The notes under the pieces were generated by a model that saw only the letters and a list, made by a program, of their open reading frames with translations, searched no databases and was not told the origin of the DNA. A stretch of 7,830 bases of DNA. Origin: Chloroflexota bacterium (GTDB taxonomy: Bacteria; Chloroflexota; UBA5177; JANWHV01). Below are positions 1 to 6,835 of this stretch, piece after piece. Both the position numbers and the translations under genes were made by a program. Where the stretch lies: contig JAICHN010000248.1 of assembly GCA_025924845.1 (NCBI GenBank), positions 1-7,830 on the forward strand, written 5' to 3'. How positions within the stretch are numbered: the first letter of the stretch is position 1; the number at the start of each line of letters is the position of its first letter.

Positions 1-870
1 GGGTCTCACGAGCCGGTGCTGCACATCGCGCCCGGCGATACGGTGATTACCGCGACGGTCGACGCGGCCGGCGGCGACGCCGTCGGCGCCGCCGTCGCGG
101 AGCGCGGTAACCCGCAGACCGGCCCCTTCTTTATCGAGGGCGCCGAGCCGGGTGATACCCTGGTCGTCCACCTCGATCGGATCACCCCCAGCCGCGCCAA
201 CGGTTTCGCCGCCACCGTTCTGGCCTCCAACGTGGTCGATCCGGAGGAGGCGCGGCGCCTGCCTGAACGAGCCAATGCCGATTGGCGGTTCGATCTCACC
301 GAGAACACTGCTACCCTGCTCACGCCCGAAACCCGGCTGGGCCGGCTGAGCTTGCCCCTTGCCCCGATGTTGGGCTGCTTCGGGGTCGCGCCCGCCCGCG
401 GCGAGGCTATCTCGACCGCGACCTCGGCCCAACACGGCGGGAACATGGACTATCGGGGCTTCATCGCCGGTGTCACCGTCTACTTCCCGGTCTTCGTGCC
501 CGGCGCCCTGTTCCATCTGGGTGATGGTCACGCCGTGCAGGGTGACGGCGAGATCGTGGGCACGGGCATCGAAACGTCGATGGAGGTGGAGTTCACGGTT
601 CAGCTACAAAAGGGTAGGCGGATTGGTTGGCCGCGGGGCGAGACGGCCGATCACCTCTTCACGGTTGGGAACGCGCGCCCCCTGGATCAGGCCCTCCAGC
701 ACGCTACCACGGAGATGCTGCACTGGCTGGCCGCGGACTATGGGTTGGATGCCAGGGCGGCGAGCATTCTGCTTGGCCAATGCGTGGAGTATGCCGTGGG
801 GAATGTGTTTGATCCGGCCTATACCATGGTTTGCCTGCTGCGGAAGAGTCTGCTGCAAGGGCTCCACTAA
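1..870 (+). CDS. Acetamidase/formamidase family protein (5' partial)
   Basis: FmdA/AmdA-family amidohydrolase, a family that releases ammonia and a carboxylate from short amides such as formamide or acetamide; the substrate of this copy cannot be read from sequence. The reading frame is open from base 1, and the residues before the first GTG (16) already fit the family start (SHEPVLHIAPGDT), so the true start lies upstream and about 15-25 residues are probably missing. Family marks seen in order are a TGPFFIEGAEPGDTL block (nt 118-162), LAPMLGCFGVAP (nt 358-393), HGGNMD (nt 433-450), and a GALFHLGDGHAVQGDGE block (nt 505-555). The C-terminus has the usual cysteine-containing helix and a VFDPAYTMVCLL strand. 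The visible 289 residues match the short (about 300-residue) form. It is followed by an 81-base gap with a hairpin and seems functionally unrelated to the two-component genes. Family assignment is firm; the exact reaction is not. Confidence 0.88.
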   Translation, partial: GSHEPVLHIAPGDTVITATVDAAGGDAVGAAVAERGNPQTGPFFIEGAEPGDTLVVHLDRITPSRANGFAATVLASNVVDPEEARRLPERANADWRFDLTENTATLLTPETRLGRLSLPLAPMLGCFGVAPARGEAISTATSAQHGGNMDYRGFIAGVTVYFPVFVPGALFHLGDGHAVQGDGEIVGTGIETSMEVEFTVQLQKGRRIGWPRGETADHLFTVGNARPLDQALQHATTEMLHWLAADYGLDARAASILLGQCVEYAVGNVFDPAYTMVCLLRKSLLQGLH

Positions 871-894
871 GCACCTCTCATGCTGCTTTCAGCT

Positions 895-925
895 TGCCCT
901 GCTACCGTGTAACCAATGCAGGGCA
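895..925 (+). terminator. Hairpin between amidase and response regulator
   Basis: An 8-bp perfect inverted repeat, TGCCCTGC (895-902) and GCAGGGCA (918-925), surrounds a 15-base loop. There is no T-tract after it. It lies between the amidase stop and the ribosome-binding site of the regulator. It could be a weak terminator for the amidase, part of the regulator's 5' leader, or an operator-like dyad for autoregulation. The sequence alone does not decide between these. Confidence 0.35.
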
Positions 926-940
926 CAGCGCGGGGCCCAG

Positions 941-945
941 AGGAG
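941..945 (+). promoter_or_regulatory. Ribosome-binding site setting the response-regulator start
   Basis: AGGAG ends six bases before the ATG at 952. This fixes the start there instead of at the in-frame ATG at 916, which has no comparable purine-rich site and would add twelve residues that do not fit the receiver fold. Confidence 0.8.
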
Positions 946-951
946 TTAATC

Positions 952-1641
952 ATGCCCACGGAGGTGCTGGTCATCGACGATGACCCACGCATCACCAGTT
1001 TGCTGCAACGGATGCTCCGTTTCGCCGGCTACGCGGTCCGCAAGGCGGCGGACGGCGCTCAGGGTCTGGCCATGGCGGCCGAGCAGCGACCCGATCTGGT
1101 CATTCTCGATGTTATGCTCCCTGGTACGGATGGGCTAACGGTCTGCCGCCGTATGCGTCTACTCGGCGACGTCCCCATCCTCATGCTGACCGCGCGTGAC
1201 GACATTCCCGATCGCGTGCTCGGGCTGGACGCGGGCGCCGATGATTATTTGGTCAAGCCTTTCGCGGTCGAGGAACTGTTGGCTCGTGTCCGCGCCTTGC
1301 TCCGCCGCGCTGTCGAGACCGATCAGGATGAAGGCGACGGGCCGACCAATCTGGAGTTCGCCGACCTGGTGCTCGATGCCGGCGCTCGCTGTATTCGTCG
1401 CAATGGACGTGTCACCCCGGTCAGCACGACGGAATACAAGCTGCTTCGACTGTTGATGCGCCATCCCGGCCAGGTGCTGACCAGGGAACAATTGATGGAT
1501 CGAGTCTGGGGCCTGGAGTATGTCGGTGAGTCCAATGTGCTGGAGGTATACATCCGCTACTTGCGGATCAAGCTGGAGCAATACGGGTTGCCGCGCCTGA
1601 TCCACACGGTACGCGGCACCGGCTACGTGTTGCGGGAGTAG
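952..1641 (+). CDS. OmpR/PhoB-family two-component response regulator
   Basis: A cytoplasmic DNA-binding regulator of 229 residues, the usual size for the family. The receiver domain covers about residues 4-118. It has the acidic cluster D9-D10-D11, the phospho-acceptor D53 in LVILDVMLPG, the switch threonine T80 in LMLTARDD, and K102 in LVKPF. A short acidic linker (about 121-131) leads to a winged-helix domain (about 134-228), with the STTEYKLLRLL helix, LTREQLMDRVWG, a recognition helix around ESNVLEVYIRYLR, and the C-terminal wing HTVRGTGYVLRE. All residues needed for phosphorylation are present. It precedes the histidine kinase by five bases, so the two are almost certainly cotranscribed and form a cognate pair. 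The receiver resembles MprA-type regulators, but that is an impression rather than a proven orthology. Its targets are unknown; the secreted repeat protein downstream is the obvious candidate. Confidence 0.96.
   Translation: MPTEVLVIDDDPRITSLLQRMLRFAGYAVRKAADGAQGLAMAAEQRPDLVILDVMLPGTDGLTVCRRMRLLGDVPILMLTARDDIPDRVLGLDAGADDYLVKPFAVEELLARVRALLRRAVETDQDEGDGPTNLEFADLVLDAGARCIRRNGRVTPVSTTEYKLLRLLMRHPGQVLTREQLMDRVWGLEYVGESNVLEVYIRYLRIKLEQYGLPRLIHTVRGTGYVLRE
1634..1638 (+). promoter_or_regulatory. Ribosome-binding site of the histidine kinase, inside the regulator's end
   Basis: GGGAG lies in the last codons of the response regulator and ends eight bases before the kinase ATG at 1647. This supports that start and suggests translational coupling of the two genes. 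Confidence 0.6.
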
Positions 1642-1646
1642 CATAC

Positions 1647-3095
1647 ATGCCGATCCGCCTCCACCTCGCCCTCTGGTGCGGGACCATTCTGGCCGCCGCG
1701 CTGCTCTGCTTCGCCGGCTTGCTCTGGCTGGCGGCCGGGCACACCCTAAGGGACGCCGCGGACCAAATCATCAAAGGACGAGCGGGCCGCGTCGATACGC
1801 TCCTGGGCGCCGGCACGGAGAACCACCAGAGCCCAGCCCAGGTAGTTAAGGTATTTTCCTCCCCCGGCGTGACCGTCGCCCTGGCCGACGCCTCCGGCGT
1901 CGTTCTGGCCCAGAGCATCGGCGGCGGTCTGCCTCGCCCTCCCTGCGTCGGCCTCTGTCCGCAAGGGCGGTGGGCCGGCCTGGTCAGCTTGCCCGATCAG
2001 TCCTACTACAACCGGCGCGTCGAAGGCCAGCCGTTCCGCGTGTACGTGATGCGGCGTGACGCGCCCGGCCCGGTTCGCTATATTCTGGTCGGCCACGATA
2101 TCAGCTATATCGACGATACCCTGCAGACCCTGCTGGCCCTGCTCGTGGCCGGCAGCCTTCTCTGCCTGGCGCTCGTGGTGGCCGCCGCCTGGCGCTTCGC
2201 CGAGCGCGCTCTGGCCCCCATCGCCACGCTCACCGGAACGGCGGCTTCCATAGCCCGATCCGGCGACCTTGAGGCACGGGTGGCCGCCCCCGCGCGCCTC
2301 GACGAAGTCGGCAATCTGGCCGCGACGTTCAATTCCATGCTCGAACGGTTGGCCGGCGCGCGCGAGGCTCAGCGCCGCTTCGTCTCCGACGCCTCACATG
2401 AGATCCGCGCCCCACTCACCACCATTCGCGGTAACGCCGAATTGTTGCTCCTGGACCCCACGACCTCGCCCGCCGACCAAGCCGATGCCCTACGGGACAT
2501 CGCGACCGAGGCGGCGCGCCTTACTCGCTTGGTGGATGGGCTGCTCGCCCTGGCGCGCGGCGATGCAGGCCGCCGGAGTCCGCCGCAGCCGGTTCGTCTG
2601 CATGAATTGGTAGCCGCGCAGGCGCACGCCATGGCCGAACGCTCCGAGATCCCCCGCTTCACCCTTGGCCAGTGTACGCCTGCCCTGGTGCGCACCGATC
2701 CCGACCGCCTCGAGGAAGTGGTGACCAACCTGCTGGACAATGCCGCCAAGTATACGCGGCCCGACGGTGAGATCACCTGTACGTTGCGCACGGAGGCGGG
2801 CTGGGCTGTTCTGGAAGTGCGCGATACGGGGATTGGCATTCACCCCGACGACCTGCCGCACATCTTCGAGCGCTTCTACCGCGCCGATCGCGCTCACGGC
2901 CGGTCCGAGCTTGAGGCGGCGGCAGGCATGAAACAGGCGGTTCCAGGCAGCGGGCTGGGGCTGGCCATCGCGCGCCAGATCGTGGAGGAAGCCGGGGGCG
3001 CCCTTACCGTGGCGAGCGTCCTGGGTGAGGGAAGCTGCTTCACCGTTCGTCTTCCGCTGCTCACGGCACACCGCGACGGGAAGCAAATATCCTAA
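1647..3095 (+). CDS. Membrane sensor histidine kinase (HAMP-HisKA-HATPase_c)
   Basis: The 482-residue partner of the upstream regulator. Transmembrane helix 1 spans about residues 8-30 and helix 2 about 160-182, enclosing an extracytoplasmic sensor region of about 130 residues with no fold that I recognise. It contains a close cysteine pair, C100 and C104. A HAMP linker follows (about 183-237). The HisKA dimerisation helix carries the phospho-accepting H251 in SDASHEIRAPLTT. The ATP-binding domain (about 355-472) has the N-box NLLDNAAKYT (361-370), G1 box DTGIG (393-397), F-box FERFYRADR (407-415) and G2 box GSGLGLA (434-440). All catalytic motifs are intact, so it should be an active kinase. 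The stretch between F-box and G2 (416-433) is longer than in most relatives. The first ATG after the regulator stop has a ribosome-binding site. The signal it senses is unknown. Confidence 0.96.
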   Translation: MPIRLHLALWCGTILAAALLCFAGLLWLAAGHTLRDAADQIIKGRAGRVDTLLGAGTENHQSPAQVVKVFSSPGVTVALADASGVVLAQSIGGGLPRPPCVGLCPQGRWAGLVSLPDQSYYNRRVEGQPFRVYVMRRDAPGPVRYILVGHDISYIDDTLQTLLALLVAGSLLCLALVVAAAWRFAERALAPIATLTGTAASIARSGDLEARVAAPARLDEVGNLAATFNSMLERLAGAREAQRRFVSDASHEIRAPLTTIRGNAELLLLDPTTSPADQADALRDIATEAARLTRLVDGLLALARGDAGRRSPPQPVRLHELVAAQAHAMAERSEIPRFTLGQCTPALVRTDPDRLEEVVTNLLDNAAKYTRPDGEITCTLRTEAGWAVLEVRDTGIGIHPDDLPHIFERFYRADRAHGRSELEAAAGMKQAVPGSGLGLAIARQIVEEAGGALTVASVLGEGSCFTVRLPLLTAHRDGKQIS

Positions 3096-3145
3096 GCCGC
3101 TCATATTAGTCTCAGCTTTGCCCCTTAACGTGGATTATGGACGAG

Positions 3146-3168
3146 GTAGTCCGCGCCATGCGCGGTAC
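3146..3168 (+). promoter_or_regulatory. GC-rich hairpin in the leader of the secreted repeat protein
   Basis: CCGCGC (3151-3156) and GCGCGG (3160-3165) form a perfect 6-bp stem around a CAT loop. Flanking GTA (3146-3148) and TAC (3166-3168) extend it across a two-base bulge. It lies in the 181-base gap after the kinase. No T-tract follows, so a standard intrinsic terminator is unlikely; a leader structure or an operator dyad are the alternatives. Confidence 0.35.
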
Positions 3169-3182
3169 GCCATCCCCGAGGT

Positions 3183-3232
3183 CCGGCGCCGGCTCACCGC
3201 ATTCCGGCCCTGTGGTGAAACGGAACGCCGTG
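3183..3232 (+). promoter_or_regulatory. Palindrome plus imperfect hairpin in the same leader
   Basis: CCGGCGCCGG (3183-3192) is a perfect 10-base palindrome. Right after it, 3195-3206 can pair with 3221-3232 in 10 of 12 positions around a 14-base loop. With the hairpin at 3146-3168 this makes the gap unusually rich in dyads for its length, although high GC makes chance pairing easier. I see no known riboswitch consensus here and no convincing -35/-10 pair. Confidence 0.3.
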
Positions 3233-3261
3233 CCCGCCACGCCCTTCAACGCGCATATTCT

Positions 3262-3267
3262 GGAGGT
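3262..3267 (+). promoter_or_regulatory. Ribosome-binding site setting the start of the secreted protein
   Basis: GGAGGT ends nine bases before the ATG at 3277. The residues that follow form a clean signal peptide. Both facts favour this start over the longer in-frame opening that runs back into the kinase gene. Confidence 0.85.
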
Positions 3268-3276
3268 AAACCACCT

Positions 3277-6200
3277 ATGCGACTGATCAGGTTTCTTCTT
3301 CTTCCCCTACTGGTCATCGGGCTGTTTTTGCCGCCCCTGGCCATGGGCGCCGCTCATGCCGCCCCCACTCCGGCCCTTCAGGTAAACCCGACCTCGGTTG
3401 CCCCCAACGGCACCTTCGCCGTAAGCGGGAGCGGTTTTGAGGCAAACCAAACCCTGGTGCTCAAACTGGATTCGACTACCCTTTCCGCCTCTGTCGTCAC
3501 CGATGGATCAGGGGCCTTCGGACCCGTGACCTACACGGTGCCTGCCGGTACCATGAGCGGCAGTCATCCAATTTCGGCGAGTTCGACCGGCGGGCAGCTC
3601 CTGGCCTTGAGTGCCATACAGGTTACCGCGCAGCCGGCCACTCTTTTGCTTACTCCGGCGAGCGGTGCTCCCGGCGCCCGGATCCTGGTCGCCGGCTCCG
3701 GCTTTACGGCGAATGAGCCGGTCAGTATCGCCCTCGGCACTACGGTACTCGCCAATACCGCCGCCAACGCTCAGGGCCAGATTTCGGCAAGCCTCACCCT
3801 GCCGCAACGTCTGGCGGTCGGTGCGAATACCCTCGTTGCCACCGGCTCGACCAGCAAAGTAAGCGCCAATGCCGCTTATACGGTGAGCGCACCGACCATC
3901 GCGCTGAGCGCGACAAGCGGCGCGAGCGGCAGCAGTCTCACCGTGGTCGGCCATAACTTCGCGGCGAACGAGACCGTACACGTCTCCTTTGCCGGCACGA
4001 CGGTTGCCCAGGTCAACACCGACGGCTCCGGTTCCTTCTCCACCACGTTCGCCGTTCCGGCCGGTACTTCCGGCGTGGTTCAGATCACGGCGACCGGCGT
4101 CAGCAGCGCCATTGCGGTCAATGCTTCCTTCACGCGCATCGGTGGGCCGGCCGTGCTGACCCTCGCGCCGGTGAGCGGCGCTCCCGGCCTGCGCGTGCAG
4201 GCAAGCGGCTCGGGCTTCATGGCGAATGAGCCGGTCACCATCGCCCTTGGCACTACCGCGCTCGCCACCACCACGGCGAACGCCCAGGGCCGGATTTCGG
4301 TAAGCCTCACCTTGCCACAGCGTTTGGCGGCGGGTGTGAATACCCTGACCGCTACCGGTTCAAGCAGCAAGCTTGTCGGCAGCGCAACCTATACGGTGAG
4401 CGCGCCGACCGTCGCGCTGAGTACGTCAAGCGGCGCGAGCGGCAGCAATCTCACCGTGGTCGGCCATAATTTCGCGGCGAACGAGACCGTACATGTCTCC
4501 TTTGCCGGCACGGCGGTTGCTCAGGTCAACACCGACGGTTCCGGTTCCTTCTCCACCACATTCGTCGTTCCGGCCGGCACCTCCGGCGCGGTGACGGTGG
4601 CGGCTACGGGCGTCAATAGCCTGGTTACGGCCAATGCCTCCTTTACGCGTACGGGAGGGATCATTCGGTCGAACGTCAATAACATCGCCGCCGGCGGCAC
4701 GTTAACCCTGACCGGGAGCGGGTTTGGGGCCAACGAGCCAATCCAGATCAGTATTCCCGGCGCCGTGCTGCTCAACATTCATGCCAACGCTCAGGGAACC
4801 TTCTCCACGCCGCTGATCATTCCCGCCACCCACGCGGCCGGAGTCCTGGTGATCAGCGCCCGTGGCCAAACCACTGAAGTGGCGACCACCACCAAGGTTA
4901 CGGTTATCCGCGCCAACACGATCATCCGGTCGAACGTTAACAACGTTGCCGCCGGCGGCGCCCTGACCCTGACCGGGAGCGGATTTGGGGCGAACGAGCT
5001 GGTCCAAATCAGCATTCCTGGGGCCGTGCTGCTCAACATCCATGCCAATGCTCAGGGCGCTTTCTCCACCCACCTGACCATTCCCGCCACCCACGCGGCC
5101 GGAGCCCTGGTAATCAGTGCCCGTGGCCAAACCACCGGACTGACGTCCACCACCCAGGTTACGGTCATTGCCCGTACCGCCGAGATCATTCGGTCGAACG
5201 TCAACAACGTCGCCGCCGGCGGCGCGCTGACCCTGACCGGGAGCGGGTTCGGGGCCAACGAGCCGATCCAAATCAGTATCCCCGGGGCCGTGTTGCTGAA
5301 CACTCATGCCAATGCTCAGGGTGCTTTCTCCACCCATCTGACCATCCCCGCCACCCAGGCGGGAGGAGTCCTGGTGATCAGTGCTCGCGGCCAAACGACT
5401 GGGCTGGCGACCACGACTAAGGTCACGGTCCTCCCCTTGCCCGCGAACACCCTTACCACCAAGGCGACCACCTGGTACTTCGCGGCCGGACAGACCGCGG
5501 ACGGCACCTCGCTGTCCATAGCGGTGCTCAATTCGAACAACGCGGCCGTACAGGGCACGCTGACCCTGTTCTACGGAGCAGGACAGACTCGGGCCATCCC
5601 CTTCAGTCTGGCTGCCCAGGCACGCGGCACTTACGACATCGGTCGCTATGTCGGCGCCATGCCGCAAGTGGCGATCATGATGCACGCGAACCGGCCGATC
5701 GCGGCGGCCCGCATCAGCAGCAAGCAGGGGAATAACTACATGGCCAGCGCGGGCGTATCGGCGCCCTCGCGCACCTGGTACATGGCCGAGGGTTACACCG
5801 GCCTGAGCTTCACCGAGACCCTGTTCCTACTCAATCCCGGTTCCAGTTCGGCTCGCGTCCACCTTATCTGGCCGCTGGGCAACGGTAAGGCATCCGTCCA
5901 GCACGATGTGATCGTGCCCGCGCATACCCAGGTTTCGGTACCGGTCAACTCCTACGTCAAGCATGCTTCGCATTCGACGATGATCAGCTCCGATCAGCCC
6001 ATTGTAGCGGCTCGCCGTATCATCTTTGGTAACGATCATCAAGGCGCGACCCTCAAGCCCGGCCTCACGCGGAGCTCGACCACGCTCTACTTCGCCGAAG
6101 GCTCTACCGCGAACGGCTTCGAGGAGTACCTGACCATCTTTAATCCGGATCGGACGCGCGCGGCGCAGGTGACTGCCCAGTTCCACAACCCGCAAGGGCA

Positions 6201-6717
6201 ACTGTTGGGTACGCGTACGATTACGGTAGGCCCCCTATCGCGGGGTACGATCAAGGTGAATACGGTGGCGCATAGCTCGTCTATCGCCACCGTGCTTCAC
6301 AGCAACCTACCCATCGTGGCCGAGCGAGCGCTCTACTTTGGCGCCCCGAACGGCAACTCGGCGGGCGGTACGGTAGTCTTCGGCCGCTCCACCGGAGCTA
6401 CAGGCTGGGCCTTCGCGGGCGGTAGCCTTCGTCCGGGTCAGGTGGAATTCGACCTCCTGTACAATCCGAACCCGCGGCCCAACGACATTCTGATCACCTA
6501 CCACACGCCGAGTGGTCAGCTCATGCATGCCACCTTCAATGTGCCGGCTAACGCGCGAGTGACCGTCGATCTGCTTCGTTCGGTGCCCGGCCTGCCGCGT
6601 GACTTCCACGGGGTAACGATGCGATCGCTGAGCAATCTGCCTTTTCTGGCCGAGCAGGCGGTCTACAACCAACATCTGACCCGCGGTTATGCCATGGCGG
6701 GCGCGCCCGCGAGCTAA
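3277..6717 (+). CDS. Secreted Ig-like/WYxAEG multi-repeat surface protein
   Basis: A 1146-residue exported protein with no visible enzyme motif, probably an adhesin, stalk or matrix component. Residues 1-29 form a signal peptide: MRLIR, a leucine-rich core, and AHAA before the mature PTPALQ. Eight Ig-like (IPT/TIG-like) repeats of 82-88 residues follow: R1 at about 34-119, A1 120-204, B1 205-290, A2 291-375, B2 376-461, C1 462-548, C2 549-636, C3 637-718. Most share a G-SGF-ANE core, a central NAQG or TDGSG turn, and a closing beta strand. The C-terminal part has four repeats of about 100 residues opening with WYFAAGQ (from 732), WYMAEGY (833), LYFAEGS (936) and WAFAGGS (1043). They share an LNP/FNP strand and a P(I/F)-A(A/E) close, and resemble DUF5719-type proteins. 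There is no LPXTG motif, terminal membrane helix or S-layer homology domain, so the anchoring mode is unclear. It follows the two-component genes and ends before a strong hairpin. The architecture is solid; the function is inferred. Confidence 0.9.
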   Translation: MRLIRFLLLPLLVIGLFLPPLAMGAAHAAPTPALQVNPTSVAPNGTFAVSGSGFEANQTLVLKLDSTTLSASVVTDGSGAFGPVTYTVPAGTMSGSHPISASSTGGQLLALSAIQVTAQPATLLLTPASGAPGARILVAGSGFTANEPVSIALGTTVLANTAANAQGQISASLTLPQRLAVGANTLVATGSTSKVSANAAYTVSAPTIALSATSGASGSSLTVVGHNFAANETVHVSFAGTTVAQVNTDGSGSFSTTFAVPAGTSGVVQITATGVSSAIAVNASFTRIGGPAVLTLAPVSGAPGLRVQASGSGFMANEPVTIALGTTALATTTANAQGRISVSLTLPQRLAAGVNTLTATGSSSKLVGSATYTVSAPTVALSTSSGASGSNLTVVGHNFAANETVHVSFAGTAVAQVNTDGSGSFSTTFVVPAGTSGAVTVAATGVNSLVTANASFTRTGGIIRSNVNNIAAGGTLTLTGSGFGANEPIQISIPGAVLLNIHANAQGTFSTPLIIPATHAAGVLVISARGQTTEVATTTKVTVIRANTIIRSNVNNVAAGGALTLTGSGFGANELVQISIPGAVLLNIHANAQGAFSTHLTIPATHAAGALVISARGQTTGLTSTTQVTVIARTAEIIRSNVNNVAAGGALTLTGSGFGANEPIQISIPGAVLLNTHANAQGAFSTHLTIPATQAGGVLVISARGQTTGLATTTKVTVLPLPANTLTTKATTWYFAAGQTADGTSLSIAVLNSNNAAVQGTLTLFYGAGQTRAIPFSLAAQARGTYDIGRYVGAMPQVAIMMHANRPIAAARISSKQGNNYMASAGVSAPSRTWYMAEGYTGLSFTETLFLLNPGSSSARVHLIWPLGNGKASVQHDVIVPAHTQVSVPVNSYVKHASHSTMISSDQPIVAARRIIFGNDHQGATLKPGLTRSSTTLYFAEGSTANGFEEYLTIFNPDRTRAAQVTAQFHNPQGQLLGTRTITVGPLSRGTIKVNTVAHSSSIATVLHSNLPIVAERALYFGAPNGNSAGGTVVFGRSTGATGWAFAGGSLRPGQVEFDLLYNPNPRPNDILITYHTPSGQLMHATFNVPANARVTVDLLRSVPGLPRDFHGVTMRSLSNLPFLAEQAVYNQHLTRGYAMAGAPAS
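3634..4146 (+). repeat. Tandem A-B unit, copy 1 (513 bp)
   Basis: Encodes residues 120-290: one A repeat (PATLLLTPASGAPG...) and one B repeat (APTIALSATSGASG...). The next copy follows directly, with exactly the same 513-base length and no insertion or deletion. In the aligned stretch 3919-4074 against 4432-4587, I count 10 mismatches in 156 bases, seven of them synonymous. Confidence 0.85.
4147..4659 (+). repeat. Tandem A-B unit, copy 2 (513 bp)
   Basis: Encodes residues 291-461. It keeps the A-B order of copy 1, which shows that a two-domain block was duplicated as a whole, not single domains. The A halves have diverged more than the B halves. Confidence 0.85.
4660..4920 (+). repeat. Tandem C repeat, copy 1 (261 bp)
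   Basis: Encodes residues 462-548 and begins IIRSNVNN. Compared by eye with copy 3 over the first 141 bases, there are 17 mismatches, mostly in third codon positions. Confidence 0.85.
4921..5184 (+). repeat. Tandem C repeat, copy 2 (264 bp)
   Basis: Encodes residues 549-636. It again begins IIRSNVNN and carries the same GANE, NAQG and ISARGQTT blocks. It is one codon longer than copy 1, the extra codon lying in the linker to copy 3. Confidence 0.85.
5185..5430 (+). repeat. Tandem C repeat, copy 3
   Basis: Encodes residues 637-718 and ends at the KVTV strand. A linker rich in T and A then leads to the first WYFAAG-type repeat at residue 732. It is very close to copy 2 at both protein and DNA level. 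Confidence 0.85.
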
Positions 6718-6735
6718 ATGTTCTTCGGCCATGAT

Positions 6736-6771
6736 GATCAGGGCGGGGTCTCGGAAGACCCCGCCCTGATC
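6736..6771 (+). terminator. Perfect 16-bp hairpin after the secreted repeat protein
   Basis: GATCAGGGCGGGGTCT (6736-6751) and AGACCCCGCCCTGATC (6756-6771) are exact reverse complements around the four-base loop CGGA, 18 bases after the stop codon. No T-run follows. The stem is strong enough to be a terminator of the type lacking a U-tract, or an mRNA 3' end protector for this long transcript. Confidence 0.75.
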
Positions 6772-6790
6772 GTGCCTGCAGGACGGCACG
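6771..6790 (+). repeat. Small inverted repeat next to the terminator
   Basis: CGTGCC (6771-6776) and GGCACG (6785-6790) can pair around an eight-base loop. The same two hexamers recur in the opposite order at 6896-6901 and 6919-6924, before the next gene. A six-base stem in GC-rich DNA is weak evidence on its own. Confidence 0.25.
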
Positions 6791-6835
6791 GGCTAGTACC
6801 GTTTGCCGGGGGCCTTAGGCAATCTTGACGACGAA

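Noticed and set aside
16..18. GTG as the true start of the amidase
   Set aside because: Conserved family residues precede it in the same frame and no ribosome-binding site is visible, so the gene is cut by the window edge.
3025..3276. Longer N-terminus for the secreted protein, opening inside the kinase gene
   Set aside because: The frame is open, but it overlaps the conserved end of the kinase. A strong ribosome-binding site and a signal peptide both mark 3277.
3096..3276. Cyclic-di-GMP or cobalamin riboswitch
   Set aside because: The region has hairpins, but I could not find the conserved core sequences of either class.
3634..5430. CRISPR-like or mobile repeat array
   Set aside because: The units are hundreds of bases long, adjacent without spacers, and in frame within one protein gene, so they are protein-domain repeats.
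4702..5685. Long open frame on the minus strand (327 codons)
   Set aside because: It lies opposite the C repeats and stays open because the repeat sequence lacks stops in that frame. Its product is low-complexity Gly/Arg/Gln-rich with no domain, and it crosses the repeat boundaries.
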